Made by a program: the position numbers and the translations under genes. Below are positions 28,599 to 38,135 of a stretch of 61,838 nt of DNA, piece by piece. The notes below the pieces were generated by a model. That model was not told where the DNA came from, did no database searches, and saw only the letters and a list, made by a program, of their open reading frames with translations. The stretch comes from Slackia equolifaciens (GTDB taxonomy: Bacteria; Actinomycetota; Coriobacteriia; Coriobacteriales; Eggerthellaceae). The stretch's first letter is position 1, and each line of letters starts with the position of its first letter. The stretch lies in the NCBI RefSeq assembly GCF_003725995.1, contig NZ_QIBX01000019.1:1-61838 (forward strand), in the 5' to 3' direction.

Positions 28599-31088
28599 AT
28601 GTATCAGGTAACTAAACGCGACGGCGCCATTGCCGCATTCGACATCAAAAAGATCGCCGCTGCCATTACCAAGGCCTTTGACGCCTGCGAGAAGCAGTAC
28701 CACCCTACGGTTATCGACATGCTTGCGCTCAACGTGACGGCGCATTTCGAGCCTATGGTCAAAGACGACCTGATCGGCGTGGAGGACATCCAGGACAGCG
28801 TGGAGGCCGTGCTCTCCGAGGCGGGCTACGCCGACGTTGCCAAGGCGTACATCCTCTATCGCAAGCAGCGCGAGAACGTGCGCAACGCCAAGGCCACGCT
28901 GCTCGATTACAAGAAGCTCGTTGATAGCTACGTGCGCGTGGAAGACTGGCGCGTGAAGGAAAACTCCACGGTCACGTACTCCGTGGGCGGGCTGATCCTG
29001 TCCAACTCCGGCGCCATCACGGCGAACTACTGGCTGTCCGAGGTCTACGACCAGGAGGTGGCGGCCGCGCATCGCAACGCCGACATCCACTTGCACGACC
29101 TGTCCATGCTCACCGGCTACTGCGCCGGCTGGTCGCTGCGCCAGCTTATCGAGGAGGGCCTGGGAGGCGTTCCTGGTAAGATTTCGTCCAAACCTGCTCG
29201 CCATCTCGCCACCCTGTGCAACCAGATGGTCAACTTCTTGGGCATCATGCAAAACGAATGGGCGGGTGCGCAGGCGTTCTCCAGCTTTGACACGTACCTG
29301 GCGCCGTTCGTGCGCATGGACAACCTGTCGTACGAAGAAACCAAGCACTGCATCGAGAGCTTCGTGTTCGGCGTGAACACGCCCAGCCGCTGGGGCACCC
29401 AGGCGCCGTTCTCCAACATCACGCTCGACTGGGTGTGCCCGCCCGACCTGGCCAATCAGCCCGCCATCGTGGGCGGCGAGCCGCAGGATTTCACCTATGG
29501 CGACTGCAAGCGCGAGATGGACATGGTGAACAAGGCGTTCATCGAGATCATGATTGAGGGCGACGCCGAGGGCCGCGGATTCCAGTACCCCATTCCCACG
29601 TATTCCATCACGCGTGATTTCGACTGGAGCGACACGGAGAACAATCGCCTGCTGTTTGAGATGACCTCCAAGTACGGCACGCCGTATTTCAGCAACTACA
29701 TCAATTCCGACATGGAGCCCTCCGACGTGCGCAGCATGTGCTGCCGTCTGCGCCTTGATCTGCGCGAGCTGCGCAAGAAGTCCGGCGGGTTCTTTGGCAG
29801 CGGCGAGAGCACCGGCAGCGTGGGCGTGGTGACCATCAACCTGCCGCGCTTGGCGTACCTCGCCACCGACGAGAGCGATTTCTATCGCCGTTTGGACCAC
29901 ATGATGGATATTGCCGCGCGTTCGCTCAAAACCAAGCGCACCGTGATCACCAAGCTGCTGGACGCGGGTCTCTACCCCTACACCAAGCGGTACCTGGGCA
30001 CCTTCGACAACCACTTCTCAACCATTGGCCTGGTTGGCATGAACGAGGCGTCGCTGAACGCTCAATGGCTGCAGTGCGACCTGACTGACGAGCGCGCGCA
30101 GGCTTTTGCGAAAGACGTGCTGAACCATATGCGTGAGCGTCTGGTCATCTATCAGGAGAAATACGGCGATCTGTACAATCTTGAAGCTACGCCGGCGGAG
30201 AGCACGTCGTACCGTTTGGCCAAGCATGACAAGGAGCAGTACCCCGACATCATCACCGCCAACGAGAACGGCACGCCGTATTACACCAACAGCTCGCATC
30301 TGCCGGTGGGCTACACCGAGGACGTGTTCAGCGCGCTCGACGTGCAGGACGAGCTGCAGACGCTCTACACCTCGGGCACCGTGTTCCACGCGTTCTTGGG
30401 CGAGAAGCTGCCCGATTGGAAGGCGGCGGCGCGCCTGGTGCGCACCATCGCCGAGAACTACCGTTTGCCGTACTACACGCTGAGCCCTACGTATTCGGTG
30501 TGCAAGAACCACGGCTACCTGGCGGGCGAGCAGTGGACGTGCCCCAAATGCGGCGAAGGGGCCGAGGTGTACAGCCGCATCACGGGCTATTACCGTCCGG
30601 TGAAGAACTGGAACGACGGCAAGGCCCAGGAGTACAAGGACCGCAAGGTGTATGACGTGGCGCATTCGCACATGGATGTGTCGGCGCGCGAGGCGGCGGG
30701 GTGCCGTTGCGGGTATGCGGGCGATGCGGAAGACGCCGAGGGGCAGGCCGGAGCCGTCAAGAACGTGGGCTTTATCCCTGAGGATGTTGCTGCGCTCGTC
30801 AACGAGCATGCTGCGCATGCGGTGCAAAAAGACGGCGCGTTGCCGGCGGGGGCGTACCTCATCACCACCGAAACGTGCCCCAATTGCAAGCGCGTCAAGC
30901 CTCTGCTCGAGCGTGCCGGCGTGGCATACGAGGAGCTTCTGGCCTCGCGCAACGAAGAGCTGGTGGCAAAGCTGGGCGTGATGACTGCGCCTACGCTGCT
31001 CATGGTGGACGATGCCGGCGCGCAGCAGCTCTACGTGGGCGCTCCCGCCATCATGCAGATGCTTGCGACCCAGGAGGCGCGTGCGTAG
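28599..31088 (+). CDS. nrdD: Class III anaerobic ribonucleoside-triphosphate reductase with C-terminal glutaredoxin-like domain
   Basis: An 829-residue NrdD. The ATP-cone is at the N-terminus (YQVTKRDGAIAAFDIKKI), the barrel core has RNADIHLHDL and SVGVVTINLPRLAYL, the zinc site is CPKCGEG (about 648-654) plus upstream Cys, and the glycyl-radical loop is RITGYYRPV (about 659-667). After the usual end, a ~120-residue tail carries ETCPNCKRVKPLL (CxxC), then VMTAPTLLMVDDAG, a glutaredoxin/NrdH-like fold with the cis-proline APT. The fused domain could reduce the active-site disulfide when formate is not the electron donor (inference). It makes dNTPs without oxygen. Activated by NrdG encoded upstream; probably NrdR-regulated. 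Confidence 0.95.
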   Translation: MYQVTKRDGAIAAFDIKKIAAAITKAFDACEKQYHPTVIDMLALNVTAHFEPMVKDDLIGVEDIQDSVEAVLSEAGYADVAKAYILYRKQRENVRNAKATLLDYKKLVDSYVRVEDWRVKENSTVTYSVGGLILSNSGAITANYWLSEVYDQEVAAAHRNADIHLHDLSMLTGYCAGWSLRQLIEEGLGGVPGKISSKPARHLATLCNQMVNFLGIMQNEWAGAQAFSSFDTYLAPFVRMDNLSYEETKHCIESFVFGVNTPSRWGTQAPFSNITLDWVCPPDLANQPAIVGGEPQDFTYGDCKREMDMVNKAFIEIMIEGDAEGRGFQYPIPTYSITRDFDWSDTENNRLLFEMTSKYGTPYFSNYINSDMEPSDVRSMCCRLRLDLRELRKKSGGFFGSGESTGSVGVVTINLPRLAYLATDESDFYRRLDHMMDIAARSLKTKRTVITKLLDAGLYPYTKRYLGTFDNHFSTIGLVGMNEASLNAQWLQCDLTDERAQAFAKDVLNHMRERLVIYQEKYGDLYNLEATPAESTSYRLAKHDKEQYPDIITANENGTPYYTNSSHLPVGYTEDVFSALDVQDELQTLYTSGTVFHAFLGEKLPDWKAAARLVRTIAENYRLPYYTLSPTYSVCKNHGYLAGEQWTCPKCGEGAEVYSRITGYYRPVKNWNDGKAQEYKDRKVYDVAHSHMDVSAREAAGCRCGYAGDAEDAEGQAGAVKNVGFIPEDVAALVNEHAAHAVQKDGALPAGAYLITTETCPNCKRVKPLLERAGVAYEELLASRNEELVAKLGVMTAPTLLMVDDAGAQQLYVGAPAIMQMLATQEARA

Positions 31089-31136
31089 CGTCATGAGAGC
31101 TGTATGCGCAGAAGTTTCTCATTCGGAAGCGTAATT

Positions 31137-31160
31137 GCGGGCGGTCTTCGGGCCGCCCGC
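31137..31160 (+). terminator. GC hairpin after nrdD
   Basis: GCGGGCGG (31137-31144) pairs with CCGCCCGC (31153-31160). No T-run follows, so termination may be inefficient or factor-dependent. The remaining ~350 bases to the flavoprotein gene hold no supported gene. Confidence 0.5.
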
Positions 31161-31372
31161 CTGCATTCCCCGATGCTTTCTCCGGTCAATCCGGCATGCT
31201 TGCGTAGCTCGTCCTCGTGAAGGCGTGCGAACAACGTGAACGCGTCGGGTTGGTTCGCGTGAAGGGGCGGCGGGGCGGTGGCTGAGGATGATCGGCCGCC
31301 CGGAAGAAAAGCGCCTCCCGGAAGGCAAGCGCCCACCTAAAAGACAAATTGCCGTCAGAAAACCCGGGCTTG

Positions 31373-31418
31373 AAAAAAGAGAAGAGCGGCCGTCCAAGGG
31401 AGGGAAGACGGCCGCTCT
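31373..31418 (-). terminator. Minus-strand terminator of the flavoprotein gene
   Basis: AGAGCGGCCGTC (31383-31394) and GACGGCCGCTCT (31407-31418) are perfect complements. Read on the minus strand the stem is followed by TCTCTTTTTT. A second, weaker stem AAGGCGGC/GCCGCCTT (31497-31524) lies 5 bases after the stop codon of the same gene. Confidence 0.85.
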
Positions 31419-31529
31419 GGAAAGGGCGGGCGGATGCCGTGGAAAGGATGTCCACCCGTTTGGGGAGGGGAAAGAAGAGGCTAACGCTTCGAGGGAAAGG
31501 CGGCCCTCAGGCGAGAGCCGCCTTGCGAG

Positions 31530-33278
31530 CTACTGAATCTCGCCTTCCAGGTAGCGTACGGCGTAGCGACCGAAGGTCATCTGGCGGCCCAGGCAGTTGC
31601 CCACGATGTACACGGGGTAGTTGCCCGCGTAGTAGCTGCCGGAGCAGGTGCCCACGGCGTGCAGGCCCTCAATCACATTGCCCTGCTCGTCAACCACCTG
31701 CGTATTGGCGTTGATCTTCACGCCGTCAAGCGTGGTGAGCAGCGCGCCGCCAAACCATGCGCCGTAGAACGGGGCCTCGCGGATGGCGGAAAGACGGTAG
31801 GCCTCCTTGCCAAACTCGGTGTCTTCGCCTGCGTCGTACATTTCGTTGTAATGCTCGATGGTTGCCAGGAATGCCTCTTTGTCCTCGCCGGTAAAGCCCA
31901 GCTGATCGGCCAGCTCATCAAGCGTATCGGCCTTCATCATAAGGCCCTCGGAGAGTTGCTTCTCGTATGCTTCGTCGATGTTCGTGCCCGGCTTGAGGGT
32001 GTTCTTCCAGGTGTTGGCGGAGCATCCCTGCGTCTGGAAACGTTGCACATCGTCTACCGCGTTGGAATCCATGACCAAGCACCATACGCCGCCGGGATGA
32101 TTGGATGCGGCAAGGCAGATAGCGTCGTAGTTGGCAGATTCGTTGGTGATTCTCTTGCCCTTGCGGTCCACTTTCAAAAACGGCTGGCTGCCCAGATTGA
32201 ACTGGCCGCCCGTCGCCCACATCCCGGACTCTTCGTCGACGTAGCCGGCATCGGTTCCCGGAGGCACGATGCCGCGGTCGAAGATCATATATGCGGGCTC
32301 GGTGTCAAGCGCGGCACCCACCCAAGCGGCCGCCTTCATGCCCATGCCGGTGTTGTTCTGGTTGTAATTCAAGCTGGTCACGCACTTGGTGAGAATCGGC
32401 GCGCGGCCCTTCACCATGGCGGGATTGCCGGCGTAGCCGCCGCAGGCAAGGATGACGCCCTTCGCGGCATTGATCTGCACGTAGCCGTTTTCGGTGTTGA
32501 AGATGGCGCCTGTCACGCGGCCGCCCTCTTCGCGGTTAAGACGCGCGAGGTCGAAGCCGTACTGCACGGGGCTGCCGGCCTCTTCGACGAACTTGGTCAG
32601 TACCTCGATGTGCTCAACGCGGCCACCGCGGGGGTCTTCGGAGTCGGCATCCATGAAGTGGTGGCACTCAGCGGGGATGTAATATGTGGTTCCGCCGGCG
32701 CGCCCGTCGGAGCCGTTCTCAACATCAAGCTGCACTTCTACGTTGATGCCCTGACGCTTGTACAAATCCTCTAGCCAGTCGATCAACTCTGCGGAGTTGT
32801 GGATCCACGTGTTGGCTACGGTCGAGTCGTTTTTGAACGAGGCATAGCGGTTGAGCTCGTTGAGCAGGCGGCCTTCGTCTACGTGCTGGTCGGCGGCTTC
32901 GGTGTATTTGGAATTGATGGCGCCTACGTCGTAATGAGCGGCTGCGGGCTCGGTTCCCTTGTCCACCACGATGAAGTTCGCTCCCATGTCGGCGGCGGTG
33001 GCGGCTGCTGCCATGCCCGACATGCCGGCGCCCACGATTAGGATGTCGGTCTCGCGAGTCTCTACGATATCGCTCTCGGCAATTTCGGGCGCGGTGCCCA
33101 GCCAATCTTCGGAGGCCGCGGCGGTTGCGGAACTTTCGCTTGAAGCCGTTTCGGAGCCGTTGCTGGAAGCGGTCTGGGGTGCGCATCCTGCAAGCCCTGC
33201 GGCTGCAAGGGCGCTAATCCCGGCAGCACCAGCCAGGAAATTGCGACGCGAAATACCGTTCGTGTTCATTTTGGTCAT
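31530..33278 (-). CDS. Tat-exported lipoprotein flavin reductase, fumarate-reductase-like (copy 1)
   Basis: A 582-residue FAD-dependent reductase of the flavocytochrome-c/fumarate reductase flavoprotein family. ATG 33278 has AAGGAGG just upstream. The signal has the twin-arginine SRRNF (Arg11-Arg12) and a lipobox LAGC with Cys32, so it is folded with FAD inside, exported by Tat and anchored outside. FAD binding: DILIVGAGMSGMAAAATA (about 82-99) and a C-terminal GTCSGSYYAGNYP. The capping domain and substrate region include DLARLNREEGGRVTGA. No heme motif is present, so electrons must come from other proteins. The substrate is unknown; relatives reduce fumarate, urocanate, cinnamates or drugs such as digoxin. 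It is divergent from a LuxR-type membrane regulator at 33705. Confidence 0.88.
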   Translation of the reverse strand: MTKMNTNGISRRNFLAGAAGISALAAAGLAGCAPQTASSNGSETASSESSATAAASEDWLGTAPEIAESDIVETRETDILIVGAGMSGMAAAATAADMGANFIVVDKGTEPAAAHYDVGAINSKYTEAADQHVDEGRLLNELNRYASFKNDSTVANTWIHNSAELIDWLEDLYKRQGINVEVQLDVENGSDGRAGGTTYYIPAECHHFMDADSEDPRGGRVEHIEVLTKFVEEAGSPVQYGFDLARLNREEGGRVTGAIFNTENGYVQINAAKGVILACGGYAGNPAMVKGRAPILTKCVTSLNYNQNNTGMGMKAAAWVGAALDTEPAYMIFDRGIVPPGTDAGYVDEESGMWATGGQFNLGSQPFLKVDRKGKRITNESANYDAICLAASNHPGGVWCLVMDSNAVDDVQRFQTQGCSANTWKNTLKPGTNIDEAYEKQLSEGLMMKADTLDELADQLGFTGEDKEAFLATIEHYNEMYDAGEDTEFGKEAYRLSAIREAPFYGAWFGGALLTTLDGVKINANTQVVDEQGNVIEGLHAVGTCSGSYYAGNYPVYIVGNCLGRQMTFGRYAVRYLEGEIQ

Positions 33279-33531
33279 TGTTCCTCCTTGGGTTGTGCGC
33301 ATCGTTTGCAACGCGATGCGGCTTGCGTTTGGCGATACGCTTTGCGTGATTGCCGCCCTGTGCTGCATGCACGAAGCCGACGCCGCCTTCGCGTTGGAGG
33401 GGTGGTGTGCGAAGGCGGCGGTTGGGCGCATGGAGCGCGGCTTGCGACAACTTGGTAGGCGCATCGCCGAATCTGTCGTGCATCATAGGCGCGCCTGGAC
33501 ATGCCGCTCACCACACCGTCGGGGTCATTTC

Positions 33532-33630
33532 TGGGGTGATTCGATGCGTGCTAGGAATCCGTTCTCTAACACCCCAATGGGGTGAAATTTCAATCATTGG
33601 TACGCTGTTTCGCCAGGTCAAAATGGGGTG
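33532..33630. promoter_or_regulatory. TGGGGTG operator-like repeats in the flavoprotein/LuxR divergent region
   Basis: TGGGGTG occurs at 33532-33538, in the palindrome CACCCCAATGGGGTG (33570-33584, arms of 7 around one base) and at 33624-33630. All lie between the divergent start codons (33278 and 33705). The spacing of the last two is 46 bases. They are candidate binding sites for the LuxR-type regulator encoded on the right. The frame that would extend that gene to 33582 runs through them and is not favoured. Confidence 0.5.
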
Positions 33631-33704
33631 TCATAATCCTCGCAAGCGTGGTGCTGCTCTACTCGATACAATATGCGCAGTCGAGGTGGGGGGAGGAATC
33701 GACG

Positions 33705-35585
33705 ATGGTAGATGAAGGGAGCAGCGCGCTGGCGGAGGAGACGCCGCGTGTGCCAGGTCAAATGAAAACGCTAAAAGATGCGGTATTGCGCCATACGGAC
33801 GTAACAGTGCTTCTTTGCGTGGTAGCATTTGCGTTCATTTATATTGCGGGCATCGTTCTTAACGGTCTGGTGTATTCGCGTGTAGCGGACTACTATGGCG
33901 CGGCGCGTGAAATTGCCACACTGTTTGGCGGCTGTACCTATTTGGCCGCACTGTTTATTGCACGATTTAGGCCTGAATGGCTTTTTGTTCGGCGCATATC
34001 CATGGGGTTTGCCGTCCTGTGTGTTGCAATGGCGCCTTTGCTCGTATTCGCTCTAACCACCTGCCATCCGTTTGCCACCGTGGTCGTCCTTTGCATGCGC
34101 TCCATGGTGCGCGCATGGGCCATGACCCTTGCGGTGGCAAGTCTTGTGCGCGTGAGGTCACTCAAGCTGGTACCGCTTGTTGTTGCCTTGGGGCTGCTGG
34201 CGGCTAACTGCTGTAGGCCCCTCATGCCATTCGTCGATTCTCCCGCAGCGGCATCTGTTGCTCTCGCGATCGCAAGTCTCGTTCCTATTGTTCTTCTCAC
34301 GCGTGTCGCGCATCCTGTGCTCGATCGCGTTCGCACGGGCGATCCCGCCGATGTCATGGAGCTGCTGCATCCGGGTGCCTTCCTTAAGCCCTCGCACGGG
34401 TTGTTCATGTGCGTGCTGCTTTTTTCTGCATCATCGGGATACGCGATGACGTTTGGTGAGGTGGAAAACGCTCCCGTTGAGACGGGCGTGCTTGCGTTTG
34501 TGCTGCTGGTGATTGTGATATATGCGATTGCGGTGCGCGGGAGCCGGCAGGAAGACCTGCTGTTCTCGTTTTCCGCGGTGCTCATCATGGCGGGGTTTTT
34601 GATGGTTCCGCTTACTTTTGACATTCAATCGGTGGCGGCAAACACGCTCATGGACATAGGCGAGAACTGCTTTGACATCCTTCTATGGCTCATGTTCGCA
34701 AGCATTGGGCGGCGCAATTTGTTTGCCATGCTGCCCACGTTTGCTTTGGCGGAGTTCTGCTCTACGGCGGGTACCGATATTGGAGCCATGATGGGGCATG
34801 CCTCAAATGGCCTGGTGCATGGAGACGAGCGCATGGTGATATCGCTTGCGCTTATCCTCGCATTCGTGTTCTTCGCGTTCCTGTGGGTGTTCTTCAGACG
34901 ATTCAGTTTTTCTGAGGTGCTTGCCGATCTAGATGAGATGGCACCTCTAGACTACACCGGCGAAGCGGCCGACCATCTTGGGGGCGCCTCTTTGGCGGGA
35001 GATCGCGCTCGGTCGGATTCTCGCCCTGGCCATATTATCGATGCGACGGTATCTAGCGAAGGCGGTCGGCGCAATGGCGATATTGAGCGTCTCACGCCTG
35101 GCGCTTCTAGCAGGGATGAGATGGCGGATGTGTCGATATGCGCCGATGCTTCTGGCTGCGCAGGCGGTGCGTGCGATGGCGGAGCGGCTGTTAGGGTTCC
35201 AGATGCTGGTGTGTTGCGGACACGTCCATCGTCCTGGGACGCTCCGGCATCTGATGCGACGAATGCCGTGCGCCTTGCATGGGCCGCAACGGGACTGCAG
35301 AATGCGGCATTTGTCGATAAGGAAGGCATCCCGCAACATTTCGCCGTCCTCAACGCGAGGGCAAAGACGATGATGCACCTCAAAGAGCTCAGCGATGCGG
35401 GCGGCCTCACCGAACGCGAGCGCGAAATCTTCGCCATGCTCGCCCGCGGGCGCAATGCGCGCTTCATCATGGAGGAGTTCGTTCTTTCGCGCAACACGGT
35501 CAAAAGCCACATCAAGCACATCTACGCGAAGCTGGGGGTGCATTCTCAGCAGGAGCTGATAGACCTCGTAGAAAGCGCATCGTAG
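33705..35585 (+). CDS. Polytopic membrane protein with C-terminal LuxR HTH (copy 1)
   Basis: A 626-residue regulator. ATG 33705 has GGGAGG 8 bases upstream; GTG 33582 would extend it by 41 residues. About 12 hydrophobic segments occupy residues ~30-415, arranged like an MFS-type bundle. A long polar linker (~430-550), rich in Asp, Ser and Ala, leads to a LuxR HTH: GLTEREREIFAMLARGR, then LSRNTVKSHIKHIYAKLGV. This architecture is a lineage speciality of Eggerthellaceae, and such genes usually sit beside flavin reductases. It would sense a small molecule through the membrane part and control the divergent reductase gene (inference). The linker is much longer than in the two other copies in the window. 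Confidence 0.85.
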   Translation: MVDEGSSALAEETPRVPGQMKTLKDAVLRHTDVTVLLCVVAFAFIYIAGIVLNGLVYSRVADYYGAAREIATLFGGCTYLAALFIARFRPEWLFVRRISMGFAVLCVAMAPLLVFALTTCHPFATVVVLCMRSMVRAWAMTLAVASLVRVRSLKLVPLVVALGLLAANCCRPLMPFVDSPAAASVALAIASLVPIVLLTRVAHPVLDRVRTGDPADVMELLHPGAFLKPSHGLFMCVLLFSASSGYAMTFGEVENAPVETGVLAFVLLVIVIYAIAVRGSRQEDLLFSFSAVLIMAGFLMVPLTFDIQSVAANTLMDIGENCFDILLWLMFASIGRRNLFAMLPTFALAEFCSTAGTDIGAMMGHASNGLVHGDERMVISLALILAFVFFAFLWVFFRRFSFSEVLADLDEMAPLDYTGEAADHLGGASLAGDRARSDSRPGHIIDATVSSEGGRRNGDIERLTPGASSRDEMADVSICADASGCAGGACDGGAAVRVPDAGVLRTRPSSWDAPASDATNAVRLAWAATGLQNAAFVDKEGIPQHFAVLNARAKTMMHLKELSDAGGLTEREREIFAMLARGRNARFIMEEFVLSRNTVKSHIKHIYAKLGVHSQQELIDLVESAS

Positions 35586-35704
35586 CCGTGGCATGCGCGC
35601 TTTCTACAACTTGCCTTCTCCGCAGAAAGGAATCGGCCGATTGCGGAGTCGTTTCTATTCCCCTCCGTTGCATACGTTTGGCAGCGTAGCCGCCTTAGTT
35701 TGGG

Positions 35705-36613
35705 CTAAGCGGGTTTTCCGGCGGGCTCTACCGGATCGCCGTACTCGTCTATCGTGCCGTTGGCGCGGCCTTCCAGATACTTCTCGCGTGCTATGCCGCG
35801 GCGGAAGGTTACGTCGGCCTTGCCCATGTGCAGCTGGTAGCAGTACCAGAACACGAACGGCAGACCAAGAATGCCGTTGATGGCGCCCCACCAGAACATC
35901 ACGTCGGGATTGAACCACGCCTCAGAGTTCATGATGGTGGGGAACAGCGCCGGGAAGCAGCTGCGCAGCAGCAGGTGAGCGCCCAGCGTATAGATTCGTC
36001 CGGTGATATAGAGCTCGGGCCTCCGCTTGATGATGGGGTAGAGCTCGGCGGCCGCAAGGATGCAGCACGTGCTGGCGAAGTATGCATGCCCCTCGGCGTA
36101 CACGAAGCAGGCGTTCCACGTGGTGTAGAGGAAGTTCCACATGGGCACGGTGTAGGACAGAATCTCGCCGTGGCTCGACGTGTCGTATTTCCAGTATTTG
36201 TCACCGAACGGCATGGTGATGCACAGGATGAGGCCTGCCATGGCGTTCATGACGTTGCCCATCTCGAAGTCTCGCAGCGTAGCTTCGGCGATGTTGCAAA
36301 AGACTATGCCGTAGAGCACCCAGCGCACCCATCGCTTGCGCATTGTGCGCCAAAACGGCGTGTCCTTGTTCTCAACGGCTGCGATGCGGCCTATGCCGGC
36401 AAAAATGAGAGGCAGGATGACCGAGAGGTTTTTGGCCCAGCGGAACCAGTCGTCGCCCGGAATGTTGATGATCCACAGCGGCACGGTGATAAGCGACACC
36501 ACCCACACCCACATCGACGTGCGGTAGTGCGTGCGCATGAATTCGGTGAGAAGCAGGAGCAGAACAATGTAGACGGCCATGGAAATAGGCGTGACCCAAA
36601 CGGGAACGGTCAT
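35705..36613 (-). CDS. DUF5692-type membrane protein (left member of a divergent pair)
   Basis: A 302-residue integral membrane protein with about 9 hydrophobic segments. ATG 36613 follows GGGGGTCATC; the longer frame to 36706 adds a basic, unsupported extension. It shares with the divergent gene at 37057 the pattern (F/A)N(I)AEA-(T/V)-(L/I)RDF in the fourth helix and a conserved W-N-F-(L/A)-Y-T block (VPMWNFLYTTWN). That pattern shows they are paralogues. I recognise the family as DUF5692, of unknown function. It could be a transporter or a cofactor-binding membrane protein; no cofactor motif is clear. Confidence 0.7.
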   Translation of the reverse strand: MTVPVWVTPISMAVYIVLLLLLTEFMRTHYRTSMWVWVVSLITVPLWIINIPGDDWFRWAKNLSVILPLIFAGIGRIAAVENKDTPFWRTMRKRWVRWVLYGIVFCNIAEATLRDFEMGNVMNAMAGLILCITMPFGDKYWKYDTSSHGEILSYTVPMWNFLYTTWNACFVYAEGHAYFASTCCILAAAELYPIIKRRPELYITGRIYTLGAHLLLRSCFPALFPTIMNSEAWFNPDVMFWWGAINGILGLPFVFWYCYQLHMGKADVTFRRGIAREKYLEGRANGTIDEYGDPVEPAGKPA

Positions 36614-36906
36614 GATGACCCCCTCTCGCTGCTGCCCCGCGGCATGCGGCGAACGCCGAGCGCGCTCATCGCACGGCTGCACGGAGCGATTCCCCTTGCG
36701 GCGCATTCATGCGGGCCTAGATCGCGTTCGAACGGTTCGGCTGCGGCAATTGCCCTGCCCGTGGATCGCGTCCGGTGAATACGGGCGAACCGTGGGCGTT
36801 CCAAGCTGTGCCGTACCGCCACGCAGCAAGCCACAAAACGCACTGTGACGTGCGGTTTTGTTTTCTGTGCGCCAATGTCTCAAGTGTATCACCGCGCTGT
36901 TTTTCG

Positions 36907-36937
36907 GTCTTTACAAAACGGCCTTAAGTGTAAAGAC
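36907..36937. promoter_or_regulatory. Perfect TetR-type operator between the DUF5692-type genes
   Basis: GTCTTTACA (36907-36915) and TGTAAAGAC (36929-36937) are perfect 9-bp inverted arms separated by 13 bases. TTTACA/TGTAAA arms are common in TetR operators. It lies in the 443-bp gap between the two divergent genes, and a TetR gene follows the right-hand gene, so that protein is the likely binder. Confidence 0.72.
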
Positions 36938-37056
36938 TTGCCCGCGATGCGCCCCTATACTTCGCCTTAGGAAGGCCCGCTTCGGCCGCGGTCGCCGCAA
37001 TGCGGGCGCGTTTGGTTTCGGGCGTTTTGTGCGCTCGCCGAGGGGAAGGGGATGTC

Positions 37057-38019
37057 ATGGGCATTCTGTATCAGGCGGGGGAGCCGATCTATTGGGCGAT
37101 CTGGCTGTTCGTGCTGTTCGCCTTGATGGCGTTCAATGAATTGGGCCGCGTGAAGCCTTGGGCCGGCATCGCCCTTTTCGCAGTGGTGCCTGTGCTTATG
37201 ACCATATTCGTGTGGCCTACAACCGCCGCTCCGGGCAACGAGTACGGCACGGGAACATGGTTCAACTGGGTGAAAACCTATTCGGCGCTCGCCGGTTGCC
37301 TCGGTTTCATGGCGCTGCGTTTTGTGAAGTGGCGCGGCAAGGACGAACGCATCCATCATTTGTATGAGAAGCGCTGGGCGCTGTGCTTTCCGCCTCTGAT
37401 TCTTGCTGTCAACATAGCCGAGGCGGTCATTCGCGATTTCCAGGTATACAGCTTTGGCCTATGGCAAGGCGGTGTGGTCGAGAACCTCTGGACCATATCG
37501 GGTCCGTGGAACATCATGAACGGCATTGCCGGCATCTTGAACATCCTCACCATTTGCGGATGGTTCGGCATCATCATTTCGAAGGACCGCACACGCGACA
37601 TGATTTGGCCCGACATGATTTGGGCGTGGATCATTGCCTATGATCTGTGGAACTTCGCCTACACCTACAACTGCATTTCCGACCATTCGGCATACTGCGG
37701 CCTCGCGCTGCTCCTGGCTTGCACCATCCCCACCTTTTTCATCAAGCGAGGGGCGTGGCTGCAGCATCGCGCTCAAACGCTTGCCCTATGGATCATGTTC
37801 GTCATGACGGTGCCGCAGTTCGCCGACGTGTTGGCGCCGATTCCCACCACGCACAACCCCACGGCGTTCTTCGTCGTAAGTTTGTTGGCGCTTTTGAGCA
37901 ACGTGGCGCTGGCTGTGTGGCAGCTGTATCGCATCCGCACGCGCAAGCTCAACCCTCTGAAAGATGAAATCTATTCCGACACCAAGGCGTATGCCTGCGT
38001 GAAGGAGGAGAACGAATAG
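37057..38019 (+). CDS. DUF5692-type membrane protein (right member of a divergent pair)
   Basis: A 320-residue membrane protein with about 9 hydrophobic segments, homologous to the product of the divergent gene on the left. ATG 37057 follows AAGGGGATG; the longer frame from 37000 is not supported. The shared core reads AVNIAEAVIRDFQVYS (about 123-138) and AYDLWNFAYTYNC (about 196-208). A third shared feature is RKRW/EKRW before helix four. A conserved, ordered pair of this kind suggests the proteins form a heteromer or act on related substrates. A weak terminator and the TetR gene follow. Confidence 0.72.
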   Translation: MGILYQAGEPIYWAIWLFVLFALMAFNELGRVKPWAGIALFAVVPVLMTIFVWPTTAAPGNEYGTGTWFNWVKTYSALAGCLGFMALRFVKWRGKDERIHHLYEKRWALCFPPLILAVNIAEAVIRDFQVYSFGLWQGGVVENLWTISGPWNIMNGIAGILNILTICGWFGIIISKDRTRDMIWPDMIWAWIIAYDLWNFAYTYNCISDHSAYCGLALLLACTIPTFFIKRGAWLQHRAQTLALWIMFVMTVPQFADVLAPIPTTHNPTAFFVVSLLALLSNVALAVWQLYRIRTRKLNPLKDEIYSDTKAYACVKEENE

Positions 38020-38081
38020 ACGGAGGGCTTGGCTCTGACGCTGAATGCTCACGCCGCGTCGCGCGTTTCCTCTATATAATG

Positions 38082-38116
38082 AAGCCGCTCGCAGGCAGAT
38101 GCGGGCGGCTTTGTTG
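38082..38116 (+). terminator. Probable terminator after the DUF5692-type gene
   Basis: AAGCCGCTCGCA (38082-38093) pairs with TGCGGGCGGCTT (38100-38111) with one mismatch. The following TGTTGTG is a poor T-run. The ribosome site of the TetR gene comes 10 bases later. Confidence 0.6.
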
Positions 38117-38135
38117 TGCGTGGAGGGAATGCGTT

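Noticed and set aside
28566-30014. Long minus-strand frame inside nrdD
   Set aside because: Shadow of a GC-rich gene; rich in His, Ala and Arg with no family features.
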